Assembly: GCA_019217005.1 (NCBI GenBank)
Contig: JAHBNG010000048.1
Span: 1 to 64,000, forward strand
DNA: 64,000 nt
Source: Chloroflexi bacterium TSY
Lineage (GTDB): Bacteria > Chloroflexota > Anaerolineae > Caldilineales > Caldilineaceae
Direction of reading: 5' to 3'
Position numbers and translations under genes: made by a program. Below, one piece after another: positions 44,480 to 54,036 of the stretch. The notes under the pieces are model-generated. The model saw only the letters and a program-made list of their open reading frames with translations, ran no database searches and was not told the DNA's origin. Positions within the stretch are counted from its first letter, which is position 1. Every line of letters starts with the position of its first letter.

Positions 44480-46165
44480 GTGAAGAGACAAATCGGGACG
44501 GTTAAAGGACCGGGCGAAACACCTCATGAATTCACCTTTATTGCGCCAGATCTTCAACGGCAGCTAAAACATGGTGAATTTGTCTACTATATTACCGATG
44601 TAGAAGGCGAAGACCGGCGTATTCTGGGGCGTATTTCCGGTCGAGAGGCGATCAAACTATTGCCCGATAGCTTTATGGCTGATCCGACCGTTCCGCCTCA
44701 GCAGATGGCCGCGTTATTGGGATATGATAGCCCCGACAGCGAGTTATTTGAACTGACCGTCTCTGTTCTTGGCTACCATAGTTCACTTTTTGGTGACTTT
44801 ATCAACCCACGTGTGCCGCCGGCTGGAGGATCTCCCGTCTACATTGCAGACGATCTGTTTTTGACTGAGGTACTAAGTAAGGGAAGCAAGGGTGAACAGG
44901 GCAGTGCCTACCTCGGAAGCTTGCTGAGTCGTCCCGATGATGCAGTCCCCGTGGCGTTGGATGTACGTGGTTTTACCAGTACACATCTTGCCATCATTGC
45001 CAGCACGGGTAGTGGAAAGAGCTATTTAGCGGGCGTGTTGCTTGAAGAGATGCTGATGCCCTACAATCGCGCATCGGTTTTGATTATCGATCCCCACGGA
45101 GAGTATAACACACTCCAACAGATGCAGAACCTAGCGCCTTTTAGCGAAGGCAACTACAAGCCACGCGTTCGCATTTTTCGTCCTGACGACATCCGTATTC
45201 GGATCGATAGTCTGACTTTAGCGGATTTGCGTTATCTTTTACCCAATCTGTCTGAGAAGATGCATTATCAGCTAACGCGTGCCCATAATTTTGCGCGCCG
45301 TAGTTTTAAAACAGGTAGCTATACACTAGAACAATTGCTCTATTCGGTCCGTCAGACGGCAGAAGGCAACAGTGAATCAGAGGCGGATGAGGATGATCCA
45401 ACGACGGGAGCTTTGGTTTGGCGCTTGAATAGCACCTTGGGCAATAGCCAGATCTTCAATGATTTCGAAAACCTGGAATTGGATGAACTCTTCCGTCCCG
45501 GACAATGCACCGTTGTTCAGCTCAACGAAGTTGATCAGCGCGAACAACAAGTAATTGCCGCGACGCTGTTGCGTCGAGTCTATCAGGCGCGAATCAACAC
45601 ATCTAAAGGCAAGGTTGCGCGAGGAGAGAAAGGGTTTGTCCCCTTTCCCGTTTTCTGCTTGATGGAGGAGGCACACAACTATGCACCTGCAAATGCTGAT
45701 GCCGTAAGCTCCGATGTACTCAAGCAGATCCTGAGCGAAGGGCGAAAGTTCGGCGTAAGCGTCGGGTTGATCAGCCAACGACCCGGTAAGTTGGACAGTG
45801 ATGTTCTGAGCCAATGCATGACTCAATGCATCATGCGGATTACCAATCCCATTGACCAAGCAAGAATTGCCGAGTCAGTCGAGAGTGTGGGGCGCGATTT
45901 GCTCAAAGAGTTGCCTGCCCTCAGCAAGGGACAAGTCATTGTGAGCGGTGCTAGCGTCAACACACCCGTCATGTTACGAGTGCGAAAACGGATCACTGAA
46001 CATGGTGGTGAGAGCATCGATGCACCCAACGAATGGCGAAAATGGTTTGATGAAGAACTTGACGCCCTCGAACAGCGGGATCGGGCCATGATCGCCCAAA
46101 AACCAATCGATTATGAAGAAGATGGGGAGTTGCTGTTTGCTACACCTCGGTCCAAGAGACGTTAA
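44480..46165 (+). CDS. HerA-type DNA translocase/helicase
   Basis: 561 residues from GTG 44480 (the upstream in-frame codons from 44450 overlap a repeat; GGAAG lies about 9 bases before the GTG). An N-terminal HAS barrel (VKRQIGTVKGPGETPHEF...) is followed by a FtsK/HerA motor: Walker A IIASTGSGKSYLAGVL (about residue 187), Walker B VFCLMEEAHNYAP (about 393) and an Arg-finger region VGLISQRPGKLDSDVLSQC. HerA motors form hexamers that pump DNA in end resection with NurA; in bacteria they also occur in defence systems with a nuclease. No nuclease is next to this one. Confidence 0.9.
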   Translation: MKRQIGTVKGPGETPHEFTFIAPDLQRQLKHGEFVYYITDVEGEDRRILGRISGREAIKLLPDSFMADPTVPPQQMAALLGYDSPDSELFELTVSVLGYHSSLFGDFINPRVPPAGGSPVYIADDLFLTEVLSKGSKGEQGSAYLGSLLSRPDDAVPVALDVRGFTSTHLAIIASTGSGKSYLAGVLLEEMLMPYNRASVLIIDPHGEYNTLQQMQNLAPFSEGNYKPRVRIFRPDDIRIRIDSLTLADLRYLLPNLSEKMHYQLTRAHNFARRSFKTGSYTLEQLLYSVRQTAEGNSESEADEDDPTTGALVWRLNSTLGNSQIFNDFENLELDELFRPGQCTVVQLNEVDQREQQVIAATLLRRVYQARINTSKGKVARGEKGFVPFPVFCLMEEAHNYAPANADAVSSDVLKQILSEGRKFGVSVGLISQRPGKLDSDVLSQCMTQCIMRITNPIDQARIAESVESVGRDLLKELPALSKGQVIVSGASVNTPVMLRVRKRITEHGGESIDAPNEWRKWFDEELDALEQRDRAMIAQKPIDYEEDGELLFATPRSKRR

Positions 46166-46616
46166 GAGCATTGAGTAATGAATTGTGCATGTAAGATACG
46201 TATTGTGGGATACTGGTCACGATATCGGTTGTGTTGCCCCTATCTTACGGTTAATTTCGGCACTTAATTTTTATTGAAGCAACCTCGTCCGTCCCTATTT
46301 CTGTAGCATCATATATCTGTACCGCTGACAGAAATTCGAAACGCCCCGTCGCGACAGAATCTGCTAAAGTAACCCTCGCATAGATTCGGTTAATTTCTTC
46401 CGATCTTGCATTGACTCTGGAAATGGGCTTAATTTGTCACGAGCCTGATAGATTGTCGATGATTATGCACCCTGCACCTTCACATATACCGTTTCCAGAG
46501 TCAAATTCTGAGCACTATATTTGCATTTTCCACAAAGAAGCTAGAACAGTCCGAATCCGTGCTCTATTGAAAATTGCAATGATCGTGTTTGATATCATGG
46601 CTTAAAAAATTTTGAA
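46166..46616. other. 450-bp intergenic region before radC
   Basis: No convincing gene, tRNA or full repeat is seen. GTAAGATA near 46191 and TATCTTAC near 46241 could form a weak hairpin. A promoter for radC is expected here but no clear -35/-10 pair was identified. Confidence 0.4.
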
Positions 46617-47213
46617 ATGAATAACATTGAACCTACGCCAGAAACTGTTGCCGAATACAACCCAACAATTCAAGAACTGCCTCAAAATCTACGTCCACGT
46701 GAACGAATGAGCTATGCTGGTCCAGGGGCACTTAACACAGCTGAACTTCTGGCCATTATCCTGCGCGTTGGAGGGTGTGGGGAAAATGTTATCCGCATGG
46801 CAGAACGACTTTTGACCCAATTCGATGGCATTGCGGGATTAGCACAGGCAAGCTTTGATGAGTTATGCCAAACCCATGGAGTCGGAGCAGCCAAGGCTGC
46901 ACAGATCAAAGCGGCCATCGAATTGGGCCGTCGCCTAATGGCCACGGCTCCCAACGAACGCCCACAGGTGCGTAACCCGGCTGACATCGCCAATATGCTC
47001 ATGTTGGAGATGAGTTTGTTGGAGCAAGAGCATCTGCGAACTGTCTTACTTGATACAAAGCATTGCATCACCCGGATTGTTACGGTTTACACGGGCAGCC
47101 TCAATCGCGCAGTTGTGCGTGTGGGCGAGGTCTTTCGAGAAGCTGTTCGCTCGAATGCTGCATCGATCGTCATTGTCCACAATCATCCCAGCGGTGACCC
47201 GACCCCCAGTCCA
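46617..47213 (+). pseudogene. radC: radC, 5' part (interrupted by a Tn554-like transposon)
   Basis: 199 codons of RadC/JAB-domain DNA repair protein: an N-terminal helix-hairpin-helix region ([20 protein letters not shown]) and the metal-binding JAMM core [14 protein letters not shown]. In a normal RadC, 'EDV' follows; here the sequence turns into unrelated residues ([11 protein letters not shown]...) and a stop at 47261. The missing 42 residues are found in frame at 54110-54238. The interrupted protein lacks the JAMM helix after H-N-H-P-S-G-D-P, so it is almost surely inactive. Confidence 0.93.
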
Positions 47214-47444
47214 GTTATATGGAGAAAAAGTCAAATATCATCAAACCTAACATTCCACTGACATAGTGGATGGGATAATCTTAATCTAAGAAGCTTCTAT
47301 CTGTTGAAGATAATGTTGCGTTTTAATAAAAGATATACGTAATACTTTGTCTTGACTTATGAAAAGAAAAAAGAGGCAGTCCCGGTAATGGTGTATCCGG
47401 GGCTTTTTCAGTTTGTTGATGAAGGCTATGGGTCAAATGGTTGG

Positions 47445-47639
47445 TTATGGCAATGCGTTTATATATTCGAGCCACTCTCTGACGCCTGGGATGTTGAGCG
47501 CCGCCAGCACAGCAGTAAGTATCATCAGTAGGGCCTTGAACCACAGGCTCAACATGCTTTTGCGCAATATAATACTTATCTGAATGTGGACTTTAGTTCG
47601 ACCTACTTCCGTAGTACTAATATTAAAAAGTTCTTTCAT
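47445..47639 (-). CDS. Small single-pass membrane protein (64 residues)
   Basis: Starts at ATG 47639 with AAAGGGA about 8 bases upstream. It has an N-terminal soluble part (KELFNISTTEVGRTKVHIQ), one hydrophobic segment (FKALLMILTAVLAALNIPGV) and a short end. I do not recognise the family. It is the only gene-like frame between the left end of the transposon and the IS. Downstream, CCCGG...CCGGGGCTTTTT near 47382 may be its terminator read in either direction. Confidence 0.45.
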   Translation of the reverse strand: MKELFNISTTEVGRTKVHIQISIILRKSMLSLWFKALLMILTAVLAALNIPGVREWLEYINALP

Positions 47640-47712
47640 GGTTTGTCCCTTTCGACACTTTCAGCCGCTCTTACTTCACTAAACGCCGCTGCGAAGGGAC
47701 AATTACAGGGGA

Positions 47713-49577
47713 GAAATTTGGGCATGGTTCAAAGTGAAGTACAAGTACCTTTACAATTGAATGAATAAGAGATGAGAGATAAGCACAGTAAAGTCAGCAC
47801 TGAGTCGTCAGTGCAGGAATGTGGGTGGATGAGTTGTGCGACTAAGAGGCGGGATAGCCGAGTAAGGTGAGCCAATCGGCGTCATGGGTGTGAATGCCCG
47901 CCATCTGGAATGGGCTTAGGCCCTGTCGCTTGCCCCGCTGATAGACCCGCATGTTGTGCCAAAGGGTGAAGAGATTGAGATAGCGTTGCAAGGCAGGGAG
48001 GTCAGGCAAGGTACGGCGGTTGTGAAGGAAGCGCTTGAGCAAGCCATTAATGCACTCGATAAGGCTAGAGGTTCGACAAGCGGCATCCAAGCGTTGGGTA
48101 AGTAGTAGCTGTGCCAGTCGCTGACGTAGAGGCATCTGGTAAATCAAGGTTGCCAGTAACTCCTGAGCCTGTTGGGCGAGGCGACGGAAGGGTAGATGGC
48201 CATTGATGAGAGCTTGCTGTAGACGCCAGGCCCGTGCCACGGTCCGCTCGAAGTGTTGTGCCACCTCGGAGGTTGAGCAGTGCTGAAGCAGGTCGGTGCG
48301 CAAGGGTTCAAGTGAGCTGTTTAACCAGTCGAGTGCCGTGAGAAGTTGGTGCTGATGTTTGCGCAGGGTCTTGTACCATTGCTGGACTCGGTGGTAGTCA
48401 ATCGTCGCCATCATCGTCAGGGTCTCCTCAAGATACCAGTGGGCGGTTGTGGCGTCACGGATTTCACCGCTCCGCCAGTCGACGAGTTCGAGGGCATCAC
48501 AGAAATGGTCAAGTACACAGGCAAAGGCGGCGTGTTGGGCATAGCGTTGTTCTTCCTTGACCACTGGGGATGTATTTCTCCACAAAAAAGGTCTCATCCC
48601 ATGCCTTCGCCAGTTTTTTCTCCAGGGTCAGAACTTGCTTGGTGGCTCGCAAGGCACTCCGTTCCAAGTCACGCAAGACTTGGCTCCCGTCTCGTTCGAT
48701 GTGCCATGTGTCTTTCTGCACCGCAACATCAAGGCCGATTTCCTGCTGCGACTTGGGATACATGCGAGCCATGTCCTCGACCAGACCGGCGATTTGGACG
48801 CCTTGTTCCTGCGCCTGCAGCAAAGCCAGACCCCATGTGTCAGCTTGGCGGTCTTCACACGCTTGCGTCAACAGAATGGTTGTACTCACTGGGTCAATGA
48901 CCAACAAGATGGGCGTTCCCTGAAAGAAGGTCTCATCACGTGCCACCATCACTGCACCCAGCGGACTGGTATCGATGTTGGCTAGCACTTCACCCGCTTT
49001 GTCTCCCGCATCATTCAGCAACCCGCTCAGCCAACCAACACTGCGTGACTCTTCCAGCACTTCGCACAAGACCTCCTGCATCGGTCGCAACGCCATCTTG
49101 CCTGGAAACGCCGCCGTCAGCACCGTCCGTTCCAGACGATACGACGACACCAATGGGTGGCTACCTCCACAACGTCATCACTATTATTCAGACGTTGCTT
49201 GACTCGGGCCGAAAGGCCGTAGAGACTCGGTCGTGACAGTCTAAATACGTCGGACATCCAAGTCACGATCCCCCACGGCCTTTCGGCACCAGGAATCGAC
49301 ATCACCGTACTCATGAAGAGAATGTCTGACACTCCCAGATGAGGCAATTTCGGGGCTATCTCTGTGGCTGGCGCATTGCCTAGCGATTGATAGACGCTTT
49401 CCAGCGGCTCCGGCCAACATGCTGCATTTGAGTTGACTTCAGTGTACAATTTCATCGGAAGGTTGTCTCCTGTTACTTTGGTTGATTTTGCACTCACCAT
49501 TTTACAGGATGACACCTTCTTTTATTCATTCAATTGTTAACGTACCCTCTATCACTTCTGAATCACGCCGAAATTTG
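47713..49577 (-). mobile_element. Insertion sequence of unnamed family with long imperfect inverted ends
   Basis: About 60 bp at each end match as inverted repeats; the inner, best part is ACAATTGAATGAATAA preceded by GTAC (left at 47745, right at 49545 inwards), and the match continues outwards with AAGTGA and AAATTT. Inside is a single minus-strand transposase gene in three frames. The outermost bases and the target duplication could not be fixed. Confidence 0.65.
47842..49455 (-). pseudogene. DDE-type transposase, two frameshifts
   Basis: Begins at ATG 49455 (MKLYTEVNSNAACWPEPLES) with AGGAGA about 11 bases upstream. The frame changes near 49140 and near 48560. Frame 2 contains MVARDETFFQGTPILLVIDP (probable catalytic Asp region) and VEDMARMYPKSQQEIGLDV; frame 3 contains CRTSSLIECINGLLKRFLHN (probable catalytic Glu) and ends WLTLLGYPAS. 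Joined length is about 535 residues. I cannot place it in a known IS family with confidence. Confidence 0.7.
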
Positions 49578-49658
49578 TAATTTTTGGGGTGGATCAAACG
49601 TTAAGTTACTAGAAAGCATATTCTATTGACTGTACTTAGTATTAGGTGAAAGGTGGAA

Positions 49659-49964
49659 ATGTGGAATGTGTCTCAAATTAATAAATATATCTTTGACTGG
49701 ATTGAAGCTGGTGAGGATACCAGCGATAATTTGTTCTCACAGTATGTCCGAATAATGCGTCAGCGAACCAATCTATCGCGTGAACAGCTCGCACATCAGC
49801 TGGGTATGGAACCGGCTCGATTAGTTGCTCTCGAAAACGGACTACTCTCACGTCTCGACTTTTCTGAAGACGAGCAGAAGCAATTCGAGGACAGCTTTGC
49901 ACTGTCATACAGATCATTCGTACAGACTCTTCTTAACAGAGGATTGAAGGGAACTTGTCAGTAA
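49659..49964 (+). CDS. XRE-family helix-turn-helix regulator, transposon cargo
   Basis: About 101 residues. RTNLSREQLAHQLGMEPARL followed by VALENGLLS is a standard XRE DNA-binding helix-turn-helix (about residues 36-65). ATG 49659 is preferred; an in-frame GTG at 49653 is also possible and both have AGGTG-type sites. It is followed after about 100 bases by the sigma-like gene in the same direction, suggesting a two-gene regulatory unit carried by the Tn554-like element. Confidence 0.75.
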   Translation: MWNVSQINKYIFDWIEAGEDTSDNLFSQYVRIMRQRTNLSREQLAHQLGMEPARLVALENGLLSRLDFSEDEQKQFEDSFALSYRSFVQTLLNRGLKGTCQ

Positions 49965-50066
49965 AATTTCAGGAACATTTTGCATGTTTGTAATAAACTT
50001 CTGTTTTGAGACGTTTGGTTAAGTGTAGACTGCAATAGAACTTCTCTTTTTCGGGGGTAAATTGAC

Positions 50067-50663
50067 ATGGTTGCAAAAACAGCGATGTCCCCCCAACCAC
50101 GTGAGGAGCACTTTAAAAACTTAATAGCGAAAACGGAACAGTCGCTCATCAAATTTACGAAACATTTGGTTTCTGTGTCGGATGTTTTAGAATATCCTGA
50201 CCATGAGGATGTGTATAGCCTTGGGCTTATGAAGGCATGGAAAACCTACTTTAAGCCTGGTGCTTTTCAGAACTACTATCATCAGAGTGAACAGAAAGAT
50301 CTAGCACTCATGAAAAGTATCCTACGTTCTGTGGTCAGGGACTTGGAACGCCGTAAAAACAGAGAGCGACTCGTTCTGAGAACAGTAGATCTTGATGGCT
50401 CGGCAGGTAATGACGAAGATGACTCTTATACTCTACATGACATCATTGCATCCATCGAATCCATAGAGGTTGCTGAGTTGTATGCTGATGTGCTTAATGA
50501 GTTGTATAAGGTAGCACGTAAGCCGAATAAACGGCAAGTACTCGAATACATTCTCGGTAACATGACTAGAGAAGAGCTAGACGAATCTATAGACGATAAT
50601 TACATTCGGGTCAATGAACATCGATTCAAGAAGTTAGTGTTCCGTCTTCTTGGTATCGATTGA
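50067..50663 (+). CDS. Sigma-factor-like protein, transposon cargo
   Basis: 198 residues. The layout recalls a divergent ECF-type sigma factor: a helix YPDHEDVYSLGLMKAWKTYF like region 2.2, SILRSVVRDLERRKNRERLV like region 2.4, an acidic linker (GNDEDDSYTLHD), then KVARKPNKRQVLEYILG...TREELDESI like region 4. The similarity is by eye; it could equally be another helical regulator. The start follows a GGGGGT-rich site. It lies inside the Tn554-like element directly after the XRE gene. A strong terminator-like structure lies about 270 bases downstream. Confidence 0.5.
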   Translation: MVAKTAMSPQPREEHFKNLIAKTEQSLIKFTKHLVSVSDVLEYPDHEDVYSLGLMKAWKTYFKPGAFQNYYHQSEQKDLALMKSILRSVVRDLERRKNRERLVLRTVDLDGSAGNDEDDSYTLHDIIASIESIEVAELYADVLNELYKVARKPNKRQVLEYILGNMTREELDESIDDNYIRVNEHRFKKLVFRLLGID

Positions 50664-50982
50664 AATAAAAAAACCTAGCGTGGTTTGGGGCTGCTGGCAG
50701 GGTGCCAGTAGTGACCCTGCCAGTGGGCATCTAAGTGAGCAGCAATGTAGTTAAGCTTCCGCTAAGAGAGCAAATCTACGATGTTTTTTGTAATTAGCTC
50801 CTTAATAACCCTATTTCATGAATGGAGGTGATGCCTATGTCTCCCTAAAATAGAGTAAATACAGCTTTGGTCGAGCTATTTTTACTCGGATAAGTTCACC
50901 GCTTAAATAGGGAGTCGGGGTGCCCCGGCTCCCCACAAAAAAGAGGTGCGTCCAAGAGGGCGTACCTCTTTTTTGTTACTCT
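50664..50982 (+). other. Structured non-coding region with several hairpins and a tiny ORF
   Basis: CTGGCAGGGT (50694) pairs with ACCCTGCCAG (50714). A near-perfect ribosome-binding site GGAGGTGATG (near 50824) is followed by a three-codon frame ATG TCT CCC TAA. GAGTAAATA pairs with TATTTTTACTC around 50855-50890. GGGAGTCGGGG (50910) pairs with CCCCGGCTCCC. No larger gene is present. It could be a leader-type RNA or a 3' structure of the sigma-like transcript. Confidence 0.45.
50937..50974. terminator. Bidirectional terminator between the sigma-like and recombinase genes
   Basis: AAAAAAGAGGTGCG (50937-50950) pairs with CGTACCTCTTTTTT (50961-50974), giving a stem bordered by an A-run and a T-run, so it works in both directions. 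It lies just before the stop of the leftward recombinase gene. Confidence 0.75.
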
Positions 50983-53002
50983 TTAAGCAGTTGCGGCAAG
51001 CTCTACATCACTTGTTTGCGATTGAATCCGTTCGATTTGAGCGGCGACCACATTGGCCTTCATTTCTAGTTCCAAGCTCACAAAACGTTCATGCATCTCT
51101 TCAAGTCGCGGCAGATCCGCTGCGGAAGCGCAATAGCGGTCGCAAAGTAGACACTTGACATCGCTTTCACAATGAAGTTTGGGGTTACGACGACAATATC
51201 CGTGAGGTAGCCGAATCCAGCTGATGGCATCGCCTTCGACAAAAAGTGGGTAATCTTCGGGGTGGTTCATTTTAGGCGGACAATTAGGTTTACATTTTTG
51301 CAAAGAGAAAAGATGTTTATATTTTCTAATTTGAGCCATGCTCAGGCAGAAAATGACCTCATATAGATTTTTGTCTATGTATCAAAAGTGTAAACCTAAT
51401 TCTGAACCACCCCTAATCTTCAACCTGGAAGAAGTCCGGTACCCAACTGCGAGGACCGATCTTCATCTGCTCTACAGCCGTATTAAATGCTTGCTCGACT
51501 GTATCATCGAGAATTCGAGCATATTCTAATGTCATATCTAACGTTGAATGGCCCATTAGCTTTTGGAGAGCTGACTCTCGCATCCCGTAATTGAGAAGAG
51601 CCACAGCAAAGGTATGCCGAAACCGATGCGGCGTGACACCTTTTAGTCCTAACTTACAACTCATCTCGCGGATAATCTTACAGACATTTGACCCCCCGCG
51701 CCATGGTCTTCCATGATGAGTAAACAGAAAATCGTTAACTTTCTCCCAACCATCTCTTTGCCACGCTTGTAGCACCTCTAAACACTGAAGGGTGAGTGGA
51801 ACAACACGGTCTTTCAATCCTTTCCCCTCATGAATATGCAACTTCCACTTCCCTTGAACCTGAACGATATCAGTCGCCTTTAGCGCCGCTAATTCAGCCG
51901 CTCGGATTCCTGTATGCAGCAGCGTAATGACAAGCGTCCGCTCCTTTAAGGAACTATTGTTGTTGCAATACTCCAGAATTGTGCGCACTTCATGATCTGA
52001 CAGGTAGCGCGGAACCGGAGCAGGTTCTTGACCGAAGTCTTTACGTGCAAACGGGTTGCGGTCTGGTGAGGTCGCCAATCGTTCGTCGATCACGAAATCA
52101 TAGAATAGGCGCAGGCTACGATATGTGTCAATGGCATACTTCTGAGAATAGGTTTGTTCGTCTACCAAGCTCTTCAGATACCGAGCATAGTCGATAGCAA
52201 TCAATCGAGTCACATCGTCAAGGCATCCATTGTCGGGGTGACTTGCCTGCAACCAGAGAAAAAAGTTGAGCAGAGCCGCCCGACGACTATGGATGGTCGA
52301 TGGTTTGTACTTGGCATCACACCATTGCATATAGATCACAATTGCTTGTCGAATGAACGGATGACGTAATTGTGCAAAATGTTCTTGATGTCGGAAGACA
52401 ACTTTGACAGGTGGAATGATTTTCCAATGGATGAGGTAATATTCAAGTCGTGTTAAGCGAGCATCAGGACGACCATTTGCCCGACGTTGAGTCGCTCTAT
52501 ACCAGCCTTGATATTCGTCCCGAAACGTTTCAAAGTCTGCCCGTGTGATGTCCTCCAACGGTTTGGCGATTACGGCCAAGAGAGAAATGAGCAGCCGTAA
52601 CTCTGTCCCTACATTCCCGTCAGGATAATGCAACTCATCCCGGGTTTGCTCAAGACGGCGACGATGTGGTGCCAATGCTTCTTGGTGAAGGCGTGTCAAA
52701 TGAAATGGGAGCTGAGATAACAATGACACCGTTGCTCTCCGGTACCCTCGAAAGAGTAGAAACGCCCAAAAAGCACTATAGCCATATCTGGTTGTTTTTC
52801 TTCGATCTGGATAAAGTCCCAACAATTCTTCATCTGTCCAGTCCGTGACGGGTTTACCAATTCTATGTGCCATGACTTCGGGTGCCTCTTGCAAGCGGCA
52901 CAAAATAACGGGCGTCATCTCCTTATTATTCGTCTGCAAAAATTGCCGATATTCTGCGATGATGGCGTCAGAGGTCTGTGCTGTTCCTCTTCCCAGTATC
53001 AT
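50983..53002 (-). pseudogene. tnpB: Tn554 TnpB-like tyrosine recombinase, interrupted by a MITE
   Basis: From ATG 53002, which overlaps the tnpA stop, a 529-residue frame runs to a premature stop at 51413. It contains all catalytic boxes: LHTGIRAAELAALK (Arg I), GVTPHRFRHTFAVALL (H-x-x-R) and KLMGHSTLDMTLEYAR (His, Tyr). Removing the 155-bp MITE and one 8-bp target copy joins it in frame (619 codons) to 50983-51250, which adds the Cys-rich C terminus GYCRRNPKLHCESDVKCLLC, typical of TnpB proteins. The broken protein lacks this tail, so transposition is probably impaired. Confidence 0.9.
51259..51413. mobile_element. Family C MITE (155 bp) inside tnpB, TSD TAATCTTC
   Basis: Ends GGGGTGGTTCA...TGAACCACCCC; flanked by exact 8-bp repeats TAATCTTC at 51251-51258 and 51414-51421. 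It is the same subtype as the outer element at 33498, in the opposite orientation. Its insertion truncates the TnpB-like recombinase. Confidence 0.93.
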
Positions 53003-54036
53003 GCGGTACCTCCCGTCTCAAACCAGCTAGCCAAATCCAACCCAGACTGCGCATTTTCAAACTCGCTCTCCACAAAGTCATCTGTCAGATGCAGATAGGG
53101 CAAGAGTGAATCTGGGCTTCGGTGACCTACAAACTGACGAATTGCAGGTTCTGGCATCCCTTGCTGGACTAACTGAGTAATCCCTGTATGGCGGAAAAGA
53201 TGGGCATGAATGTGGGGGAGCCGGCAACGGTCTGCATAGTATTTCAACATCTTCTGCACTGCATTCACCATTAGCGGACGACCACGAGCTTTGCCTTTGA
53301 ATGCCACAAAGATCTGAGCTACGTCAGGAAACAACTCTTGGCGTTCTTCGTCCAAATAACGATTTAACGCAGAGAACGTCACTTCATCCATGAAGACCGT
53401 CCGCACATTCCCCCACTTCGCCACCGGGATGTGGATGCTTCGTCGACTACATTCGATATCCTCAAAGCGTACCGCTACTGCTTCACTCACACGCAGACAA
53501 CTTACCCACATCAGAAGCACGAGGGTGCGGTCACGCCAACTTGGCAGCGACTCAATGAATGTTTGCAATTCCTTGTCTTCTAGGATATCAGGGATCCTCT
53601 TAGCTTGACGGCGATATAAACTCTGCTTCGCTGGTTGTCGTTCCCGGCTGAATGGTCGGGGGTATATCGGATTGGTCGGAAACCGAGCAAAATCCAGAAG
53701 AGCCAGTTCATTGAAGAGCGATGAGACTGCCGCCAAACGCCGATTGATGGTTGCATCCGCATAGTCTGACTCATCTTGGTTCTTTATAAATGCCAGACAA
53801 TCCGACCGCGTTATCTCTTCTGGCAATCTGGGTATCACCTCGAAGAAGCATTTCAAATCATATACATAGTTCACCCACGTATTGTACGACCTAGTCATTT
53901 TTACTAGGTCAAGAAAGTGATTGACTTCCTTTGACGTAGTTGAAACGCTGCTTACTTTTCCTTGCTTCCAAACAACCACAAACTGAACAGCCGACCCAAC
54001 TGAACCGTTGTCGCTCATCTGACGCCTCCTCATCAC
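52999..54036 (-). CDS. tnpA: Tn554 TnpA-like tyrosine recombinase
   Basis: 345 residues, start about 73 bases from the radC 3' junction. A SAM-like core-binding domain (SYNTWVNYVYDLKCFFEVI) is followed by a catalytic domain with box I VSCLRVSEAVAVRFEDIE (Arg), the box II HAHLFRHTGITQLVQQG (His-x-x-Arg-His) and RQFVGHRSPDSLLPYLHL with the nucleophile Tyr. It overlaps the next gene by 4 bases (ATGA). In Tn554 the two recombinases act together to recombine element ends with radC. The gene itself looks intact. Confidence 0.9.
   Translation of the reverse strand: MMRRRQMSDNGSVGSAVQFVVVWKQGKVSSVSTTSKEVNHFLDLVKMTRSYNTWVNYVYDLKCFFEVIPRLPEEITRSDCLAFIKNQDESDYADATINRRLAAVSSLFNELALLDFARFPTNPIYPRPFSRERQPAKQSLYRRQAKRIPDILEDKELQTFIESLPSWRDRTLVLLMWVSCLRVSEAVAVRFEDIECSRRSIHIPVAKWGNVRTVFMDEVTFSALNRYLDEERQELFPDVAQIFVAFKGKARGRPLMVNAVQKMLKYYADRCRLPHIHAHLFRHTGITQLVQQGMPEPAIRQFVGHRSPDSLLPYLHLTDDFVESEFENAQSGLDLASWFETGGTA

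Noticed and set aside
46411..46605. 64-codon frame before radC
   Set aside because: No ribosome-binding site and no coding-like pattern; the composition resembles intergenic DNA.
49585..49605. GGGGTGGATCA near 49585 as another family C MITE end
   Set aside because: Only the first ten or so bases agree; AGGTTTACACTTTT and a partner end are missing. It may be chance or a very old relic.
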